Of a DNA stretch of 64,000 nucleotides, positions 1 through 7,513 are shown piece by piece (position 1 is the stretch's first letter; each line of letters opens with the position of its first letter). The DNA lies in NCBI GenBank assembly GCA_002320815.1, contig DCLA01000123.1, forward strand, positions 21,960-85,959, written 5' to 3'. This DNA is from Myxococcales bacterium UBA1660. GTDB lineage: Bacteria; Myxococcota_A; Polyangia; Polyangiales; Houyiibacteriaceae. A program made the translations under genes and the position numbers. The notes under the pieces were generated by a model, which did no database searches, was not told the DNA's origin, and saw only the letters and a list, made by a program, of their open reading frames with translations.

Positions 1-40
1 TAGCCCTTAATAGCCCTTAATAGGGTCGGCCCCAGGTGAA
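1..40. repeat. Short tandem repeat at window edge
   Basis: The window opens with two tandem copies of the 10-mer TAGCCCTTAA (1-10 and 11-20), followed by a third partial copy that runs into AGGGTCGGCCCCAGGTG. The stretch is much more AT-rich than its surroundings and has no coding signature. It could be the edge of a dispersed intergenic repeat whose other part lies outside the window, but only this end is visible. Confidence 0.45.
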
Positions 41-63
41 AAATTCTTCCCCGCAGTTAACAC

Positions 64-252
<189 letters not shown>

Positions 253-353
253 AAGGGATCCTCGGCTGCGCCTGTAGCACGCCTGCTCGATGCGGCCCAA
301 CCGAGGGACCGGGGGGACCGAAGGGACGGGAAGTGCTCATGGTTTCACGGGGT

Positions 354-381
354 CGCCGCGCCGATCCAAAAATGCGCGGCG
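354..381 (-). terminator. Hairpin downstream of the glpK operon
   Basis: An 8-bp GC-rich stem (CGCCGCGC at 354-361 pairing with GCGCGGCG at 374-381) with a 12-base AT-rich loop lies about 70 bases past the last stop codon of the minus-strand operon. There is no U-run, so termination is an inference from position. Nothing else was recognised between 253 and 451. Confidence 0.35.
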
Positions 382-451
382 GGACTGGGACTCGCGGCAG
401 TGTCCCTGCCTTGGGTGAGGGAGAACGATCGACGACCGCGAAGGGTCTTCC

Positions 452-733
452 TCAAGTGACGGTCAGGAAGACCACCACCGTGGCGACGGCCAGGATCACC
501 CCCAGAGCGAGCCCCAAGACCTTGGTCGCCCGCTCTCCGAGCCGGTCGGCGACCGCCATCCCGCCGAAGGCGCCGACGAGGACGGCCGCGAAGCTGGTGG
601 GCTCCACCGGGTAGCCGTCGCCGAAGGCCTGGTAGAGGAAGAAATTCAGGAGGAAGAAGGCCAGGGCCCCGGCCACCCACCCGAGCGTGGTGCCGACGGC
701 GCTGCGGCGGGCGGGTTCTCGAGAGTCGCTCAT
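452..733 (-). CDS. Small two-helix membrane protein (hypothetical)
   Basis: A 93-residue protein with two hydrophobic segments, roughly residues 16-36 (GWVAGALAFFLLNFFLYQAF) and 68-92. Between them lies a Gly/Ala-rich stretch (AAVLVGAFGGMAVADRLGERATK) that may form a further half-helix. The N-terminus is short and charged and there is no cleavable signal, so it is probably an inner-membrane protein. Its ATG overlaps the stop codon of the upstream SurA-like gene by four bases (ATGA), indicating translational coupling. It is the last gene of the glpK operon. No family was recognised. Confidence 0.72.
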   Translation of the reverse strand: MSDSREPARRSAVGTTLGWVAGALAFFLLNFFLYQAFGDGYPVEPTSFAAVLVGAFGGMAVADRLGERATKVLGLALGVILAVATVVVFLTVT

Positions 734-1419
734 CGGTTGCCTCCGTAGGGGGCCAGGACGCGGATCGTGGTGCGCGCGCGCAGGACCTCGACCCAGCGGC
801 GGACCGAGTTCTCCAGCGCCCGCCGGGTCAGCCAGACGCGCATCGGTTCCCGCACGTCCTCCAGCTCCTGCCCCTGGAACGGGTGTTCGCCGGACTGGTA
901 GATGCGGTCGATCTGCGCGTCGTCGATGGTCGCCGCCCCTTGGAGGTTGGCTTCCAGGAAGACCTTCACCATGGCCCGTCGACGGGCCATGGCGTCGATC
1001 TCTTCATCGTCGACGCCCAGGGCATCGGTCAGCGAGGTCAGGCGGGCCGCGCCCCCGGCCAGGCCCTCGAGCCGGCGGCGCTCGTCCCGGACGTCGCGGT
1101 CGGTGGGGCTCGCGAGCTGGACCCGCTCGGCCTCCCGGGCGATCAGGGCTTCGCCCAGGAGCTCGTCGAGGGTGGCCACGAGCAGGGGCGCCGGCAGCGG
1201 ACCCAGGTGGATCTCACCGGTACGCTGTCCGGCGAGCCGCATCCGCGCCCGGAGGTCCACGTCGCTCAGGAGCACCACCTGGGCTCCCTGCCGCGGCGTG
1301 GGGGCGCCGACGATGGCGGCGACGCCCTCCGCGCGCACCTCTCCCTGAGCTGCCGCGCCGAGCGCGAGCCCCCAGGTGAGCAGGAGGGCGAGCGCTCTAG
1401 TCTTCGCTCTCCGACTCAT
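730..1419 (-). CDS. SurA N-domain-like periplasmic chaperone without PPIase domain
   Basis: A 229-residue exported protein. Residues 1-24 form a signal peptide (basic start, then ALALLLTWGLALGAAAQG). The rest resembles the N-terminal chaperone domain of SurA: an opening AAIVG strand, VVLLSDVDLRARM, a helix LLDE/LIAREAER-like segment (LVATLDELLGEALIAREAER) and a final helical bundle. The parvulin isomerase repeats of full-length SurA are absent, so it would bind unfolded outer-membrane proteins without isomerising them. Its start lies within the end of the UPF0158 gene (23-base overlap). The family assignment rests on motif reading and remains moderately secure. Confidence 0.65.
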   Translation of the reverse strand: MSRRAKTRALALLLTWGLALGAAAQGEVRAEGVAAIVGAPTPRQGAQVVLLSDVDLRARMRLAGQRTGEIHLGPLPAPLLVATLDELLGEALIAREAERVQLASPTDRDVRDERRRLEGLAGGAARLTSLTDALGVDDEEIDAMARRRAMVKVFLEANLQGAATIDDAQIDRIYQSGEHPFQGQELEDVREPMRVWLTRRALENSVRRWVEVLRARTTIRVLAPYGGNR

Positions 1420-2128
1420 CGGCGCCGTCCTCGGTGCCGGCGTCCTCGCCGTCCCCTTCGGCCGTCTTCGCGCGAGTCCGCGGCGGACGGCGGCGTTCCC
1501 GCAGGAACTCCATGAAGGCGACCGCGGTCTCCAGCTCGCGGACCGGGACCAGGTCGACCAGCTCCTTGAGGTGCTGGCGGTTCGCTTCGGCCGCCTGGGC
1601 GCGGGTCATGCGGCGCTTGCTCTTTTCGGTCTCGACGTTCGCCTGGACCTCTTCGGCGCTGGGCACCCGCCAGGCGGGCCGCTCGACGGCGACGATGTCG
1701 TGGGCGGTCAGCCAGGCCTTCATGCAGGAGGCGAGACGCTCCGAGCGGAAGGTGAACCAACGCTCGCGCTGCACCGGGAAGGACATCAGCACGTCCTTGA
1801 AGCGGCGGAACGCGCCCTTGCCGTCGATGGCGACGGTGAGCTGGGTCTGGAGCTCCTGCTCGTCCTCGAGGGAGTCGATGAAGCGCTCCATCCAGCGGTA
1901 CTGCTCGCGGGACGAGACGGGGTCGATGCGCAGGTACTTGTCGTCCCGCGCGATCTTCTCGTGCATACGCGGATCGGCGACGCCGTCGACGATGCGGATG
2001 ACCTCACCGGTCTCGAACTGGAGGTAGCTGTGGACCTCCGGCGCGTTGTTCTCGAATGCGTCCTCGAGCGCCTCCCAGGCGATGGGGACCTCTCGCTTCT
2101 CGCGCCGCCGTTTCGTCACCGTGCTCAA
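1397..2128 (-). CDS. UPF0158 family protein
   Basis: A 243-residue cytoplasmic protein. The first ~150 residues have the UPF0158 pattern: IAWEALEDAFENN, a segment HSYLQFETGEVIRIVDG, RYRWMERFI-like (EQYRWMERFIDSLED) and the hallmark GKGAFRRFKDVL with RERWFTFRSERL. The C-terminal ~60 residues are Arg-rich and then strongly acidic (ending DGADESESED) and are probably disordered. The biochemical role of UPF0158 proteins is not established. The gene begins 18 bases after glpK ends and overlaps the next gene, so it belongs to one operon, but this gives no clear functional link to glycerol use. Confidence 0.8.
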   Translation of the reverse strand: MSTVTKRRREKREVPIAWEALEDAFENNAPEVHSYLQFETGEVIRIVDGVADPRMHEKIARDDKYLRIDPVSSREQYRWMERFIDSLEDEQELQTQLTVAIDGKGAFRRFKDVLMSFPVQRERWFTFRSERLASCMKAWLTAHDIVAVERPAWRVPSAEEVQANVETEKSKRRMTRAQAAEANRQHLKELVDLVPVRELETAVAFMEFLRERRRPPRTRAKTAEGDGEDAGTEDGADESESED

Positions 2129-2146
2129 TGGTCTCTCGCTTCGTCC

Positions 2147-3640
2147 TCAGCCCGTGAAGGAGCTGCGTGCTCGCCGAATGGCGTCGTTCCACCTGTCCAA
2201 TCGTTTCGCGCGCGTCTCCGATTCCATCGACGGCTCGAACGAGCGTTCCACGGTGTGCGCGGCGCGGATGGCGTCCGTGTTCGGGAACACTCCGGCTCCC
2301 AGGCCCGCCAGGTAGGCCGCGCCGAGGGCGGTGGTCTCGATGTTGGCCGGTCGGTCCACCACGACCTCGAGGAGGTCGGCCTGGATCTGCATCAGGAGGT
2401 CGTTGGCCGAAGCGCCCCCATCGACCCGGAGGCGGTTCAACGGGTCCGCGCCGCCGTCGATCATCGCCTGGACCAGGTCGACGATCTGATGGGCGATGCC
2501 GTCGAGGGTCGCGCGGCAGATGTGGCCGGCGGTCGTGTCCCGGCCGATGCCCATGATCAGGCCCCGGGCGTGGGGGTCCCAGTGGGGAGCGCCCAGGCCG
2601 GTCAGCGCCGGCACGAAGACGAGCTCTTCGGCGGACTCGACCCGGCGGGCCTTCTCCTCGACTTCGGCGGCGGTGGTGATGAGGCCCAGCTCGTCCCGGA
2701 GCCATTGGACCGCGGCGCCGGCGATGAAGGAGCTGCCTTCGAAGGCGTAGGTGGTCGTGTCGCCCAGGCGCCAGGCGATGGTGGTCAGGAGGCCCTTCGG
2801 GGGCTCCCGGAATTCCTCGCCGACGTTGGCCAGGAGGAAGGCGCCGGTGCCGTAGGTGCACTTGGCGTCCCCGGGCTCGAAGCAGGTCTGCCCGAAGAGG
2901 GCGGCCTGCTGGTCGCCGGCCATCCCGGCGATGGGGATCCCGTCGGGGAGGGCGTCGAGCCCGCGGGTCTCGGCGTAGACCTCGGCGCAGGAGCGCACCT
3001 CGGGGAGCATCTCCTGGGGGACCTGGAGCACGTCGCAGAGCCCGGGGCCCCACTGACCCTTCACGATGTCGAAGAGGAGGGTGCGGCTGGCGTTGGTGGC
3101 GTCCGTGACGTGGGCCGCGCCGCCGCTGAGGCGATGGACCAGCCAGGAGTCGATGGTGCCGACGCAGAGCTCGTCGCCGCGGCTCCGGGAGCCCTCGACC
3201 TGGTCGAGGATCCACTTGACCTTGGTGCCGCTGAAGTAGGGGTCGAAGAGCAGGCCGGTCTTGGCGCGGAAGTCGGCCTCGTGGCCGGCCTCGCGGAGCG
3301 AGGCGCAGATGTCCGCCGTCCGCCGGTCCTGCCAGACGATGGCCCGGTGGATGGGTCGGCCGGTGGCGCGCTCCCAGACGACGGTGGTCTCGCGCTGGTT
3401 GGTGATGCCGATCCCGCGGCAGTCCCGGGGGTCGAACTTCGTCTGGGCCAGGGCGTCGGCGATGGCCTTCTCCACCGAGTCCCAGATCTCCCCGAGGTCG
3501 TGCTCCACCCACCCGGGGTGCGGGAAGTGCTGCTTGAACTCGTAGTTCGCCTTCGCGACGACGTTCGCGTCCGAAGCGGAGAGGACGACGGCGGTCGTAC
3601 CCGTCGTCCCTTGGTCGATCGCCAAGAGAAAGCCCGACAT
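2147..3640 (-). CDS. glpK: Glycerol kinase
   Basis: Phosphorylates glycerol with ATP to sn-glycerol 3-phosphate in the cytoplasm, feeding phospholipid synthesis and glycolysis. The 497-residue length is typical of GlpK. Visible motifs are the phosphate-binding start AIDQGTTGTTAVV, the substrate residues in NQRETTVVWER and VWQDRRT, the catalytic region MAGDQQAALFGQ, GTGAFLLAN, and the second FGGY signature ending RVDGGASANDLLMQ. The ATG at 3640 is the natural start because the family begins right at this position. It has no clear Shine-Dalgarno but a TACGTT box nine bases upstream. No glycerol facilitator or glycerol-3-phosphate dehydrogenase is nearby; the gene heads an operon with UPF0158 and SurA-like genes. 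Confidence 0.96.
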   Translation of the reverse strand: MSGFLLAIDQGTTGTTAVVLSASDANVVAKANYEFKQHFPHPGWVEHDLGEIWDSVEKAIADALAQTKFDPRDCRGIGITNQRETTVVWERATGRPIHRAIVWQDRRTADICASLREAGHEADFRAKTGLLFDPYFSGTKVKWILDQVEGSRSRGDELCVGTIDSWLVHRLSGGAAHVTDATNASRTLLFDIVKGQWGPGLCDVLQVPQEMLPEVRSCAEVYAETRGLDALPDGIPIAGMAGDQQAALFGQTCFEPGDAKCTYGTGAFLLANVGEEFREPPKGLLTTIAWRLGDTTTYAFEGSSFIAGAAVQWLRDELGLITTAAEVEEKARRVESAEELVFVPALTGLGAPHWDPHARGLIMGIGRDTTAGHICRATLDGIAHQIVDLVQAMIDGGADPLNRLRVDGGASANDLLMQIQADLLEVVVDRPANIETTALGAAYLAGLGAGVFPNTDAIRAAHTVERSFEPSMESETRAKRLDRWNDAIRRARSSFTG

Positions 3641-3649
3641 GAGGGAGCG

Positions 3650-3655
3650 AACGTA
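3650..3655 (-). promoter_or_regulatory. -10-like box of glpK (leaderless type)
   Basis: TACGTT on the minus strand, nine bases before the glpK ATG. It matches TANNNT, and a transcript starting 6-9 bases downstream would begin at or next to the start codon. Inferred from sequence and from the same arrangement at other genes here. Confidence 0.45.
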
Positions 3656-3730
3656 CCGAGTGCGCCGTCGCCGTGTAAAGAGCGCATGTGCGACAACTGG
3701 TGCGGAGGTGCGAAAGGGGGCCCGCCGCGC

Positions 3731-3764
3731 TGCGACCGATTGCAACCGTTCCTGCAACCGTTCG
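3731..3764. repeat. Tandem 12-bp direct repeats in the glpK/rhodanese intergenic region
   Basis: TGCAACCGTTC occurs exactly at 3741-3751 and 3753-3763, with a weaker copy (TGCGACCGA) just before at 3731. The 12-base spacing, close to one helical turn, and the position between divergent genes suggest an operator. A small hairpin GGGGT-CGAA-ACCCC follows at 3776-3789. Regulation is an inference. Confidence 0.5.
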
Positions 3765-3884
3765 CGACGCCGGAAGGGGTCGAAACCCCGGGAAAGTCCG
3801 ACGAGGGACGGCGGTACCGTTGGCCCGGTGCTTGCGATGGACGAGGAGACGGCGGCGAAGGGCCGCCGGACGGGAGTAGAGACC

Positions 3885-4217
3885 ATGCAAGCGAACGACA
3901 TCCTCTCCATGCTCGGCTTCGGCTCGAAGGGCGCGGCCGCCGAGAAGGCCCACGAGTGGGTCGACGCGGGCGCCACCTTGCTGGACGTGCGCACGCCGGC
4001 CGAGTTCGCCGAAGGTCACGTCCGGGGCGCGCTGAACATCTCGGTGCAGTCCCTCGGTGGCCGCCTCGGCGATGTCCCCGGCGAGCGAGTGGTCGTGTAC
4101 TGCCGTTCCGGCGGCCGCAGCGCGGCGGCGACCCGGATGCTGCGCGCCGCGGGTAAAGAGGTCCTGGACCTCGGCGCGATGACGAGCTGGGGGCGCCCCG
4201 ACGACATCGTCCGCTGA
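3885..4217 (+). CDS. Rhodanese-like sulfurtransferase, single domain
   Basis: A 110-residue single rhodanese domain. The segments LLDVRTPAEFAEGHVRGALN and VVYCRSGGRSAAATRML are the family hallmarks; Cys73 in the CRSGGRS loop is the predicted persulfide-bearing residue. The C-terminus (LDLGAMTSWGRPD) matches the usual end of the fold. Such proteins transfer sulfane sulfur to cyanide or thiol acceptors; the physiological partner is not evident. ATG 3885 is chosen because GGAG lies eight bases upstream and the domain begins soon after; an in-frame ATG at 3837 would add 16 residues without family support. It is divergent from glpK and stands alone. Confidence 0.88.
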   Translation: MQANDILSMLGFGSKGAAAEKAHEWVDAGATLLDVRTPAEFAEGHVRGALNISVQSLGGRLGDVPGERVVVYCRSGGRSAAATRMLRAAGKEVLDLGAMTSWGRPDDIVR

Positions 4218-4282
4218 CCCTCCCGGCGGCGCGCGGCCAACCGCTCCGGCCGCCCACGTCGGAGGATTCCAGTGACGGGCTG

Positions 4283-4302
4283 GATCAATCGCGATCAATC
4301 GC
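4283..4302. repeat. Tandem 10-bp direct repeat upstream of the DUF1592 gene
   Basis: GATCAATCGC occurs twice back to back (4283-4292, 4293-4302), about 60 bases before the DUF1592 start. The helical-turn spacing and promoter-proximal position are compatible with a regulator site; nothing more can be shown. Confidence 0.45.
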
Positions 4303-4344
4303 TCGAAAGGGCCCGGGGGCACCTCGCGGACGGAAGGGCTACGT

Positions 4345-4350
4345 GATACT
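4345..4350 (+). promoter_or_regulatory. -10-like box of the DUF1592/DUF1552 operon
   Basis: GATACT nine bases before ATG 4360, in place of a Shine-Dalgarno. It is a near match to the TANNNT boxes found at the same distance before other leading genes in this window. Confidence 0.35.
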
Positions 4351-4359
4351 CCACACAGC

Positions 4360-5994
4360 ATGTCGGGTTGGGCAGGAGCGGCCGGTGGCCTCCTGACGGG
4401 CGTCGCGCTCGTCCTGGGAGGGTGCTCGGGCCAAATCGGAGACACGGGCTCCCGGCCGGGGGACGACCCCGGCGAGGTGTTGCCCTTCGAGCCGTTCGAA
4501 GCGGCGATGCAGCGCTTGACCATCGCGCAGTATCGGAACTCGGTGCAGGACATCTTGGGTCCGAACCTCGACGTGCCCACCGACCTTGAGCCGGACACCG
4601 CCCTCAACGGCTTCGTCTCCATCGGCGCGTCCCGGACCACCATCTCCCCGGTCGGCGTCGAGAAGTACGAAGACGCCGCCTACCACGTGGCGGCCCAGGC
4701 CTTGGCGCCGGAGCGGCGCGGCGACCTGGTCCCCTGCGAGCCGGCGGCGACCGTGGACTCGGTCTGCGCCGAGGAGTTCGTGCGGGCCATGGGCCTACGC
4801 TTCTTCCGCCGGCCCCTGACCGACGCCGAGGCCACCCGCTACGTGGGCGTGGCCGATGGCGCCGCGGCGACCCTGGGCGACTTCCACGCCGGCCTCGAGT
4901 TCGCGCTCGCCGGCTTCCTGCAGTCGCCGCACTTCCTCTTCCGCGTCGAGCTGGGCACGCCGGGCGAGGACGACGTCCGCTGGTACTCCGACTGGGAGAT
5001 GGCCTCGCGGCTCTCCTACGTCCTCTGGAACACGGCCCCCGACGCCGAGCTCCTGGACGCGGCGGCCCGCGGCGACCTCACCACCGAGGCCGGTCTCCAC
5101 GAGCAGGTCGAGCGCATGCTGGCCTCGGACCGCTCCCGCGACGCGGTCCGTAACTTCTTCCGCGAGCTCCTGGTCCTGGACCACGTGCTCGACGTCGAGA
5201 AGAACGCCGCGGTCTTCCCCAACTTCGACGACGCCTTCCGGCGCGCCGCCGAGGAGGAGACGCTCAAGGTCCTCGAGGACCACATCTTCGAGCGCGACGC
5301 GGACTACCGCGAGCTCTTCACGTCCCACTCGACCTTCGTGAACGACGCCCTGGCGGCCCACTACGGGCTCGACGGCGAGTTCGGCCCGGAGCTCCAGCCG
5401 GTCACCCTGCCCGAAGACGGCGGCCGCCGCGGGCTCCTCGGGCACGCGAGCCTCCTGTCGATCTATGCCCACGACGAGCACACGTCCGCGGCCCAGCGCG
5501 GTCGCTTCGTGCGGCAGGTCATCCTCTGTGGCTCCATCCCGGCCCCGCCGCCGGACGTGAGCACTACCTTCCCGCCCAGCGACGCGCCCACCCTCCGCGA
5601 TCGGGTGGAGCAGCACCTCATGAACGACGGCTGCTCGAGCTGTCATTCGATGATGGACCCCATCGGTCTCGGCCTCGAGAACTTCGACGCCGTGGGCGCC
5701 TGGCGAGACACCGAGAACGACGCGACCATCGACCCCGCCGGCATCGTGGACGGCGTCGACTTCGCCGACGCCAGCGACCTCGGCCGGGTCATCGCCGACC
5801 ACCCGAACGTCGGGGCCTGCATCACCCGGAGCCTCTACCGCTACACCAGCGGCCACACCGAGAGCCGCTACCAGGAAGAAGAGATCCAGGAGCTGATCGA
5901 GATGTTCGCCTCCGACGGCTACCGCGTCCGCGGGCTGCTGCAGAACATCGTGACCAGCCCGGGGTTCCGGCAGGCCGCCGGGGAGGAAGAGTGA
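4360..5994 (+). CDS. DUF1592/DUF1588-type exported cytochrome-c-like lipoprotein
   Basis: A 544-residue lipoprotein. The signal ends in LVLGGC, giving a lipidated Cys near residue 22. The order of segments matches the planctomycete/myxobacterial multidomain family: an N-terminal DUF1587-like part (RLTIAQYRNSVQDILG), DUF1595 (FFRRPLTDAEATRY), DUF1592 (LQSPHFLFRVE, RLSYVLWNTAPD, HSTFVNDALAAHYGL, GLLGHASLLS), DUF1588 (RGRFVRQVILC, then the CSSCH haem-binding motif at 425-429 with MMDPIGLGLENFDAVG) and DUF1585 at the end (ITRSLYRYTSGH). The molecular role is unknown; the CxxCH and export suggest an electron-transfer or oxidative function in the envelope. It is coupled to the DUF1552 gene by an overlapping stop/start. 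Only one CxxCH is present. Confidence 0.9.
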   Translation: MSGWAGAAGGLLTGVALVLGGCSGQIGDTGSRPGDDPGEVLPFEPFEAAMQRLTIAQYRNSVQDILGPNLDVPTDLEPDTALNGFVSIGASRTTISPVGVEKYEDAAYHVAAQALAPERRGDLVPCEPAATVDSVCAEEFVRAMGLRFFRRPLTDAEATRYVGVADGAAATLGDFHAGLEFALAGFLQSPHFLFRVELGTPGEDDVRWYSDWEMASRLSYVLWNTAPDAELLDAAARGDLTTEAGLHEQVERMLASDRSRDAVRNFFRELLVLDHVLDVEKNAAVFPNFDDAFRRAAEEETLKVLEDHIFERDADYRELFTSHSTFVNDALAAHYGLDGEFGPELQPVTLPEDGGRRGLLGHASLLSIYAHDEHTSAAQRGRFVRQVILCGSIPAPPPDVSTTFPPSDAPTLRDRVEQHLMNDGCSSCHSMMDPIGLGLENFDAVGAWRDTENDATIDPAGIVDGVDFADASDLGRVIADHPNVGACITRSLYRYTSGHTESRYQEEEIQELIEMFASDGYRVRGLLQNIVTSPGFRQAAGEEE

Positions 5995-7367
5995 TGGCCA
6001 AGAAGAAGCAGAAGCGCCCGGGCACCGGGATCGGCCGCCGCAACGTCCTCCGCGGCATCGCGGGAGGCGCGGCGGTGACGCTGGGCCTGCCCCTCTTCGA
6101 CTACCTCTTCGACGACAACGGGACGGCGATGGCCGATGGCGGCCCCATCCCCCGTCGCTTCGGCGTCTACTTCTGGGGCAACGGGGTCATCCCCGAGCGC
6201 TGGATCCCCTCGGGCACCGGGGAGGGCTACGAGCTCAGCGAGCAGCTCGCGTCCCTGGCGCCGGTGAGGGATCGACTCAGCGTCGTCACCGGGATGAACA
6301 TCGAGACCGGCAACGAGCGCGGTCACCACGCGGGCACCGTCGGCATCCTCTCGGGGTCGCCGATGATCTCCCAGGAGCCCACCGGCGGCGCCGGCTACGC
6401 CTCCACGTTCAGCGCGCCCTCCATCGACCAGGTGGTGGCGCAGGCCATCGGGAGCGAGACCTTCTTCCCCTCGATCGAGTACGGCGTCCACGACGGCGCG
6501 CCGGGCAGCGAGGGGACCACCCTGAAGTACCTCTCGCACAACGGGCCGGACAACGTGAACCCGCCCGAGTACGACCCGCGGGCGCTCTTCGCGCGCCTCT
6601 TCGGCGAGGGCTTCGTGGCCCCCGACGAGACCCCCGAGGTCGACCCGCGGCTGGCCCTGCGACGCAGCGTCCTCGACGCGGTGCTCCAGGACGGCGCGGA
6701 CCTCCGGGCCCGGCTCGGTCACAGCGACCAGATCCGCCTCGAGCAGCACATGGACGGCATCCGCGCCCTCGAGATGCGGCTGCAGCGGCTGGAGATGGAG
6801 ACCCCGGCGCCCTATCTGGACGCCTGCACTCGGCCCGGGGAGCCCACCGACCCCGGCGGGGACCTCCGCGAGCGGAGCCGGCTCCTGGCCGACATCATGG
6901 CCATGGGCCTCGCCTGCGACCGCACCCGGGTCTTCTCCAACATGTTCAGCGGTAGCGTGAGCAACACGCGCTACCCGGGCACCTCGGCGGGCCACCACTC
7001 GCAGACCCACGACGAGGGCGACCCCTGGACCGACGTCCACGCGGCGACGATGTACATCATGCAGTGCTTCAGCGACATGCTCGTCGCCTTCCAGGACATC
7101 CCGGAGGGCGGGGAGACCATGCTGGACCACATGGTCGTCCTGGGCTCCACGGATCTCTCCTGGGACCACAGCCCTAACGACTACCCGATCCTGGTCGCCG
7201 GCGGCGCCTGCGGGTACCTCCGGACGCCGGGCGTCCACTACCGCTCGTCCGGCGAGAACGCCTCCAAGGTGCTCCTCTCGACCATCCGCGCCGCCGGCGT
7301 GGACATGGCCGAGTTCGGCAACGGCGGCGGCCACGTCACCGAGAGCTGCACCGAGATCGAATCCTGA
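5994..7367 (+). CDS. DUF1552 family Tat-exported protein
   Basis: A 457-residue protein with a Tat-type signal: a basic N-terminus, then GRRNVLRGIAGGAAVTLGLP. The remainder matches DUF1552: RRFGVYFWGNGVIPERWIPS, a segment on holding a gathering of HHAGT, SIDQVVAQAIG, the middle motif LGHSDQIRLEQHMDGIRALE, and the C-terminal HHSQTHDEGDPW with VVLGSTDLSWDHSPNDYP. DUF1552 proteins almost always sit next to DUF1592 genes; their reaction is not established, although the fold is related to sulfatase/phosphatase-like proteins. ATG 5994 shares its A with the upstream TGA stop, so translation is coupled; a GTG just before it is less likely. The pair ends in a strong hairpin. Confidence 0.9.
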   Translation: MAKKKQKRPGTGIGRRNVLRGIAGGAAVTLGLPLFDYLFDDNGTAMADGGPIPRRFGVYFWGNGVIPERWIPSGTGEGYELSEQLASLAPVRDRLSVVTGMNIETGNERGHHAGTVGILSGSPMISQEPTGGAGYASTFSAPSIDQVVAQAIGSETFFPSIEYGVHDGAPGSEGTTLKYLSHNGPDNVNPPEYDPRALFARLFGEGFVAPDETPEVDPRLALRRSVLDAVLQDGADLRARLGHSDQIRLEQHMDGIRALEMRLQRLEMETPAPYLDACTRPGEPTDPGGDLRERSRLLADIMAMGLACDRTRVFSNMFSGSVSNTRYPGTSAGHHSQTHDEGDPWTDVHAATMYIMQCFSDMLVAFQDIPEGGETMLDHMVVLGSTDLSWDHSPNDYPILVAGGACGYLRTPGVHYRSSGENASKVLLSTIRAAGVDMAEFGNGGGHVTESCTEIES

Positions 7368-7396
7368 GCGCCCGGCGCTCCGGCGCTGCGGGCAGA

Positions 7397-7452
7397 TCGA
7401 CGGAACGAGAAGAGGCGCGGCCAACCGGCTGCGCCTCTTCTCGTTCCGTCGA
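7397..7452. terminator. Bidirectional hairpin terminator
   Basis: A perfect 22-bp inverted repeat (left arm 7397-7418, right arm 7431-7452) with a 12-base loop lies between the convergent DUF1552 and giant TPR genes. No U-run follows on either strand, but the long stem and position make a shared terminator the best reading. Confidence 0.8.
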
Positions 7453-7513
7453 GTCGGCCCCGCCCTCGGGGGCGAGCCGCCGGCGCCTCCGCGCGGAAGG
7501 CGCCGGCCCGCGT

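Noticed and set aside
1376..4156. 926-residue plus-strand frame across glpK and UPF0158
   Set aside because: Antisense shadow; glycerol kinase motifs on the minus strand are decisive.
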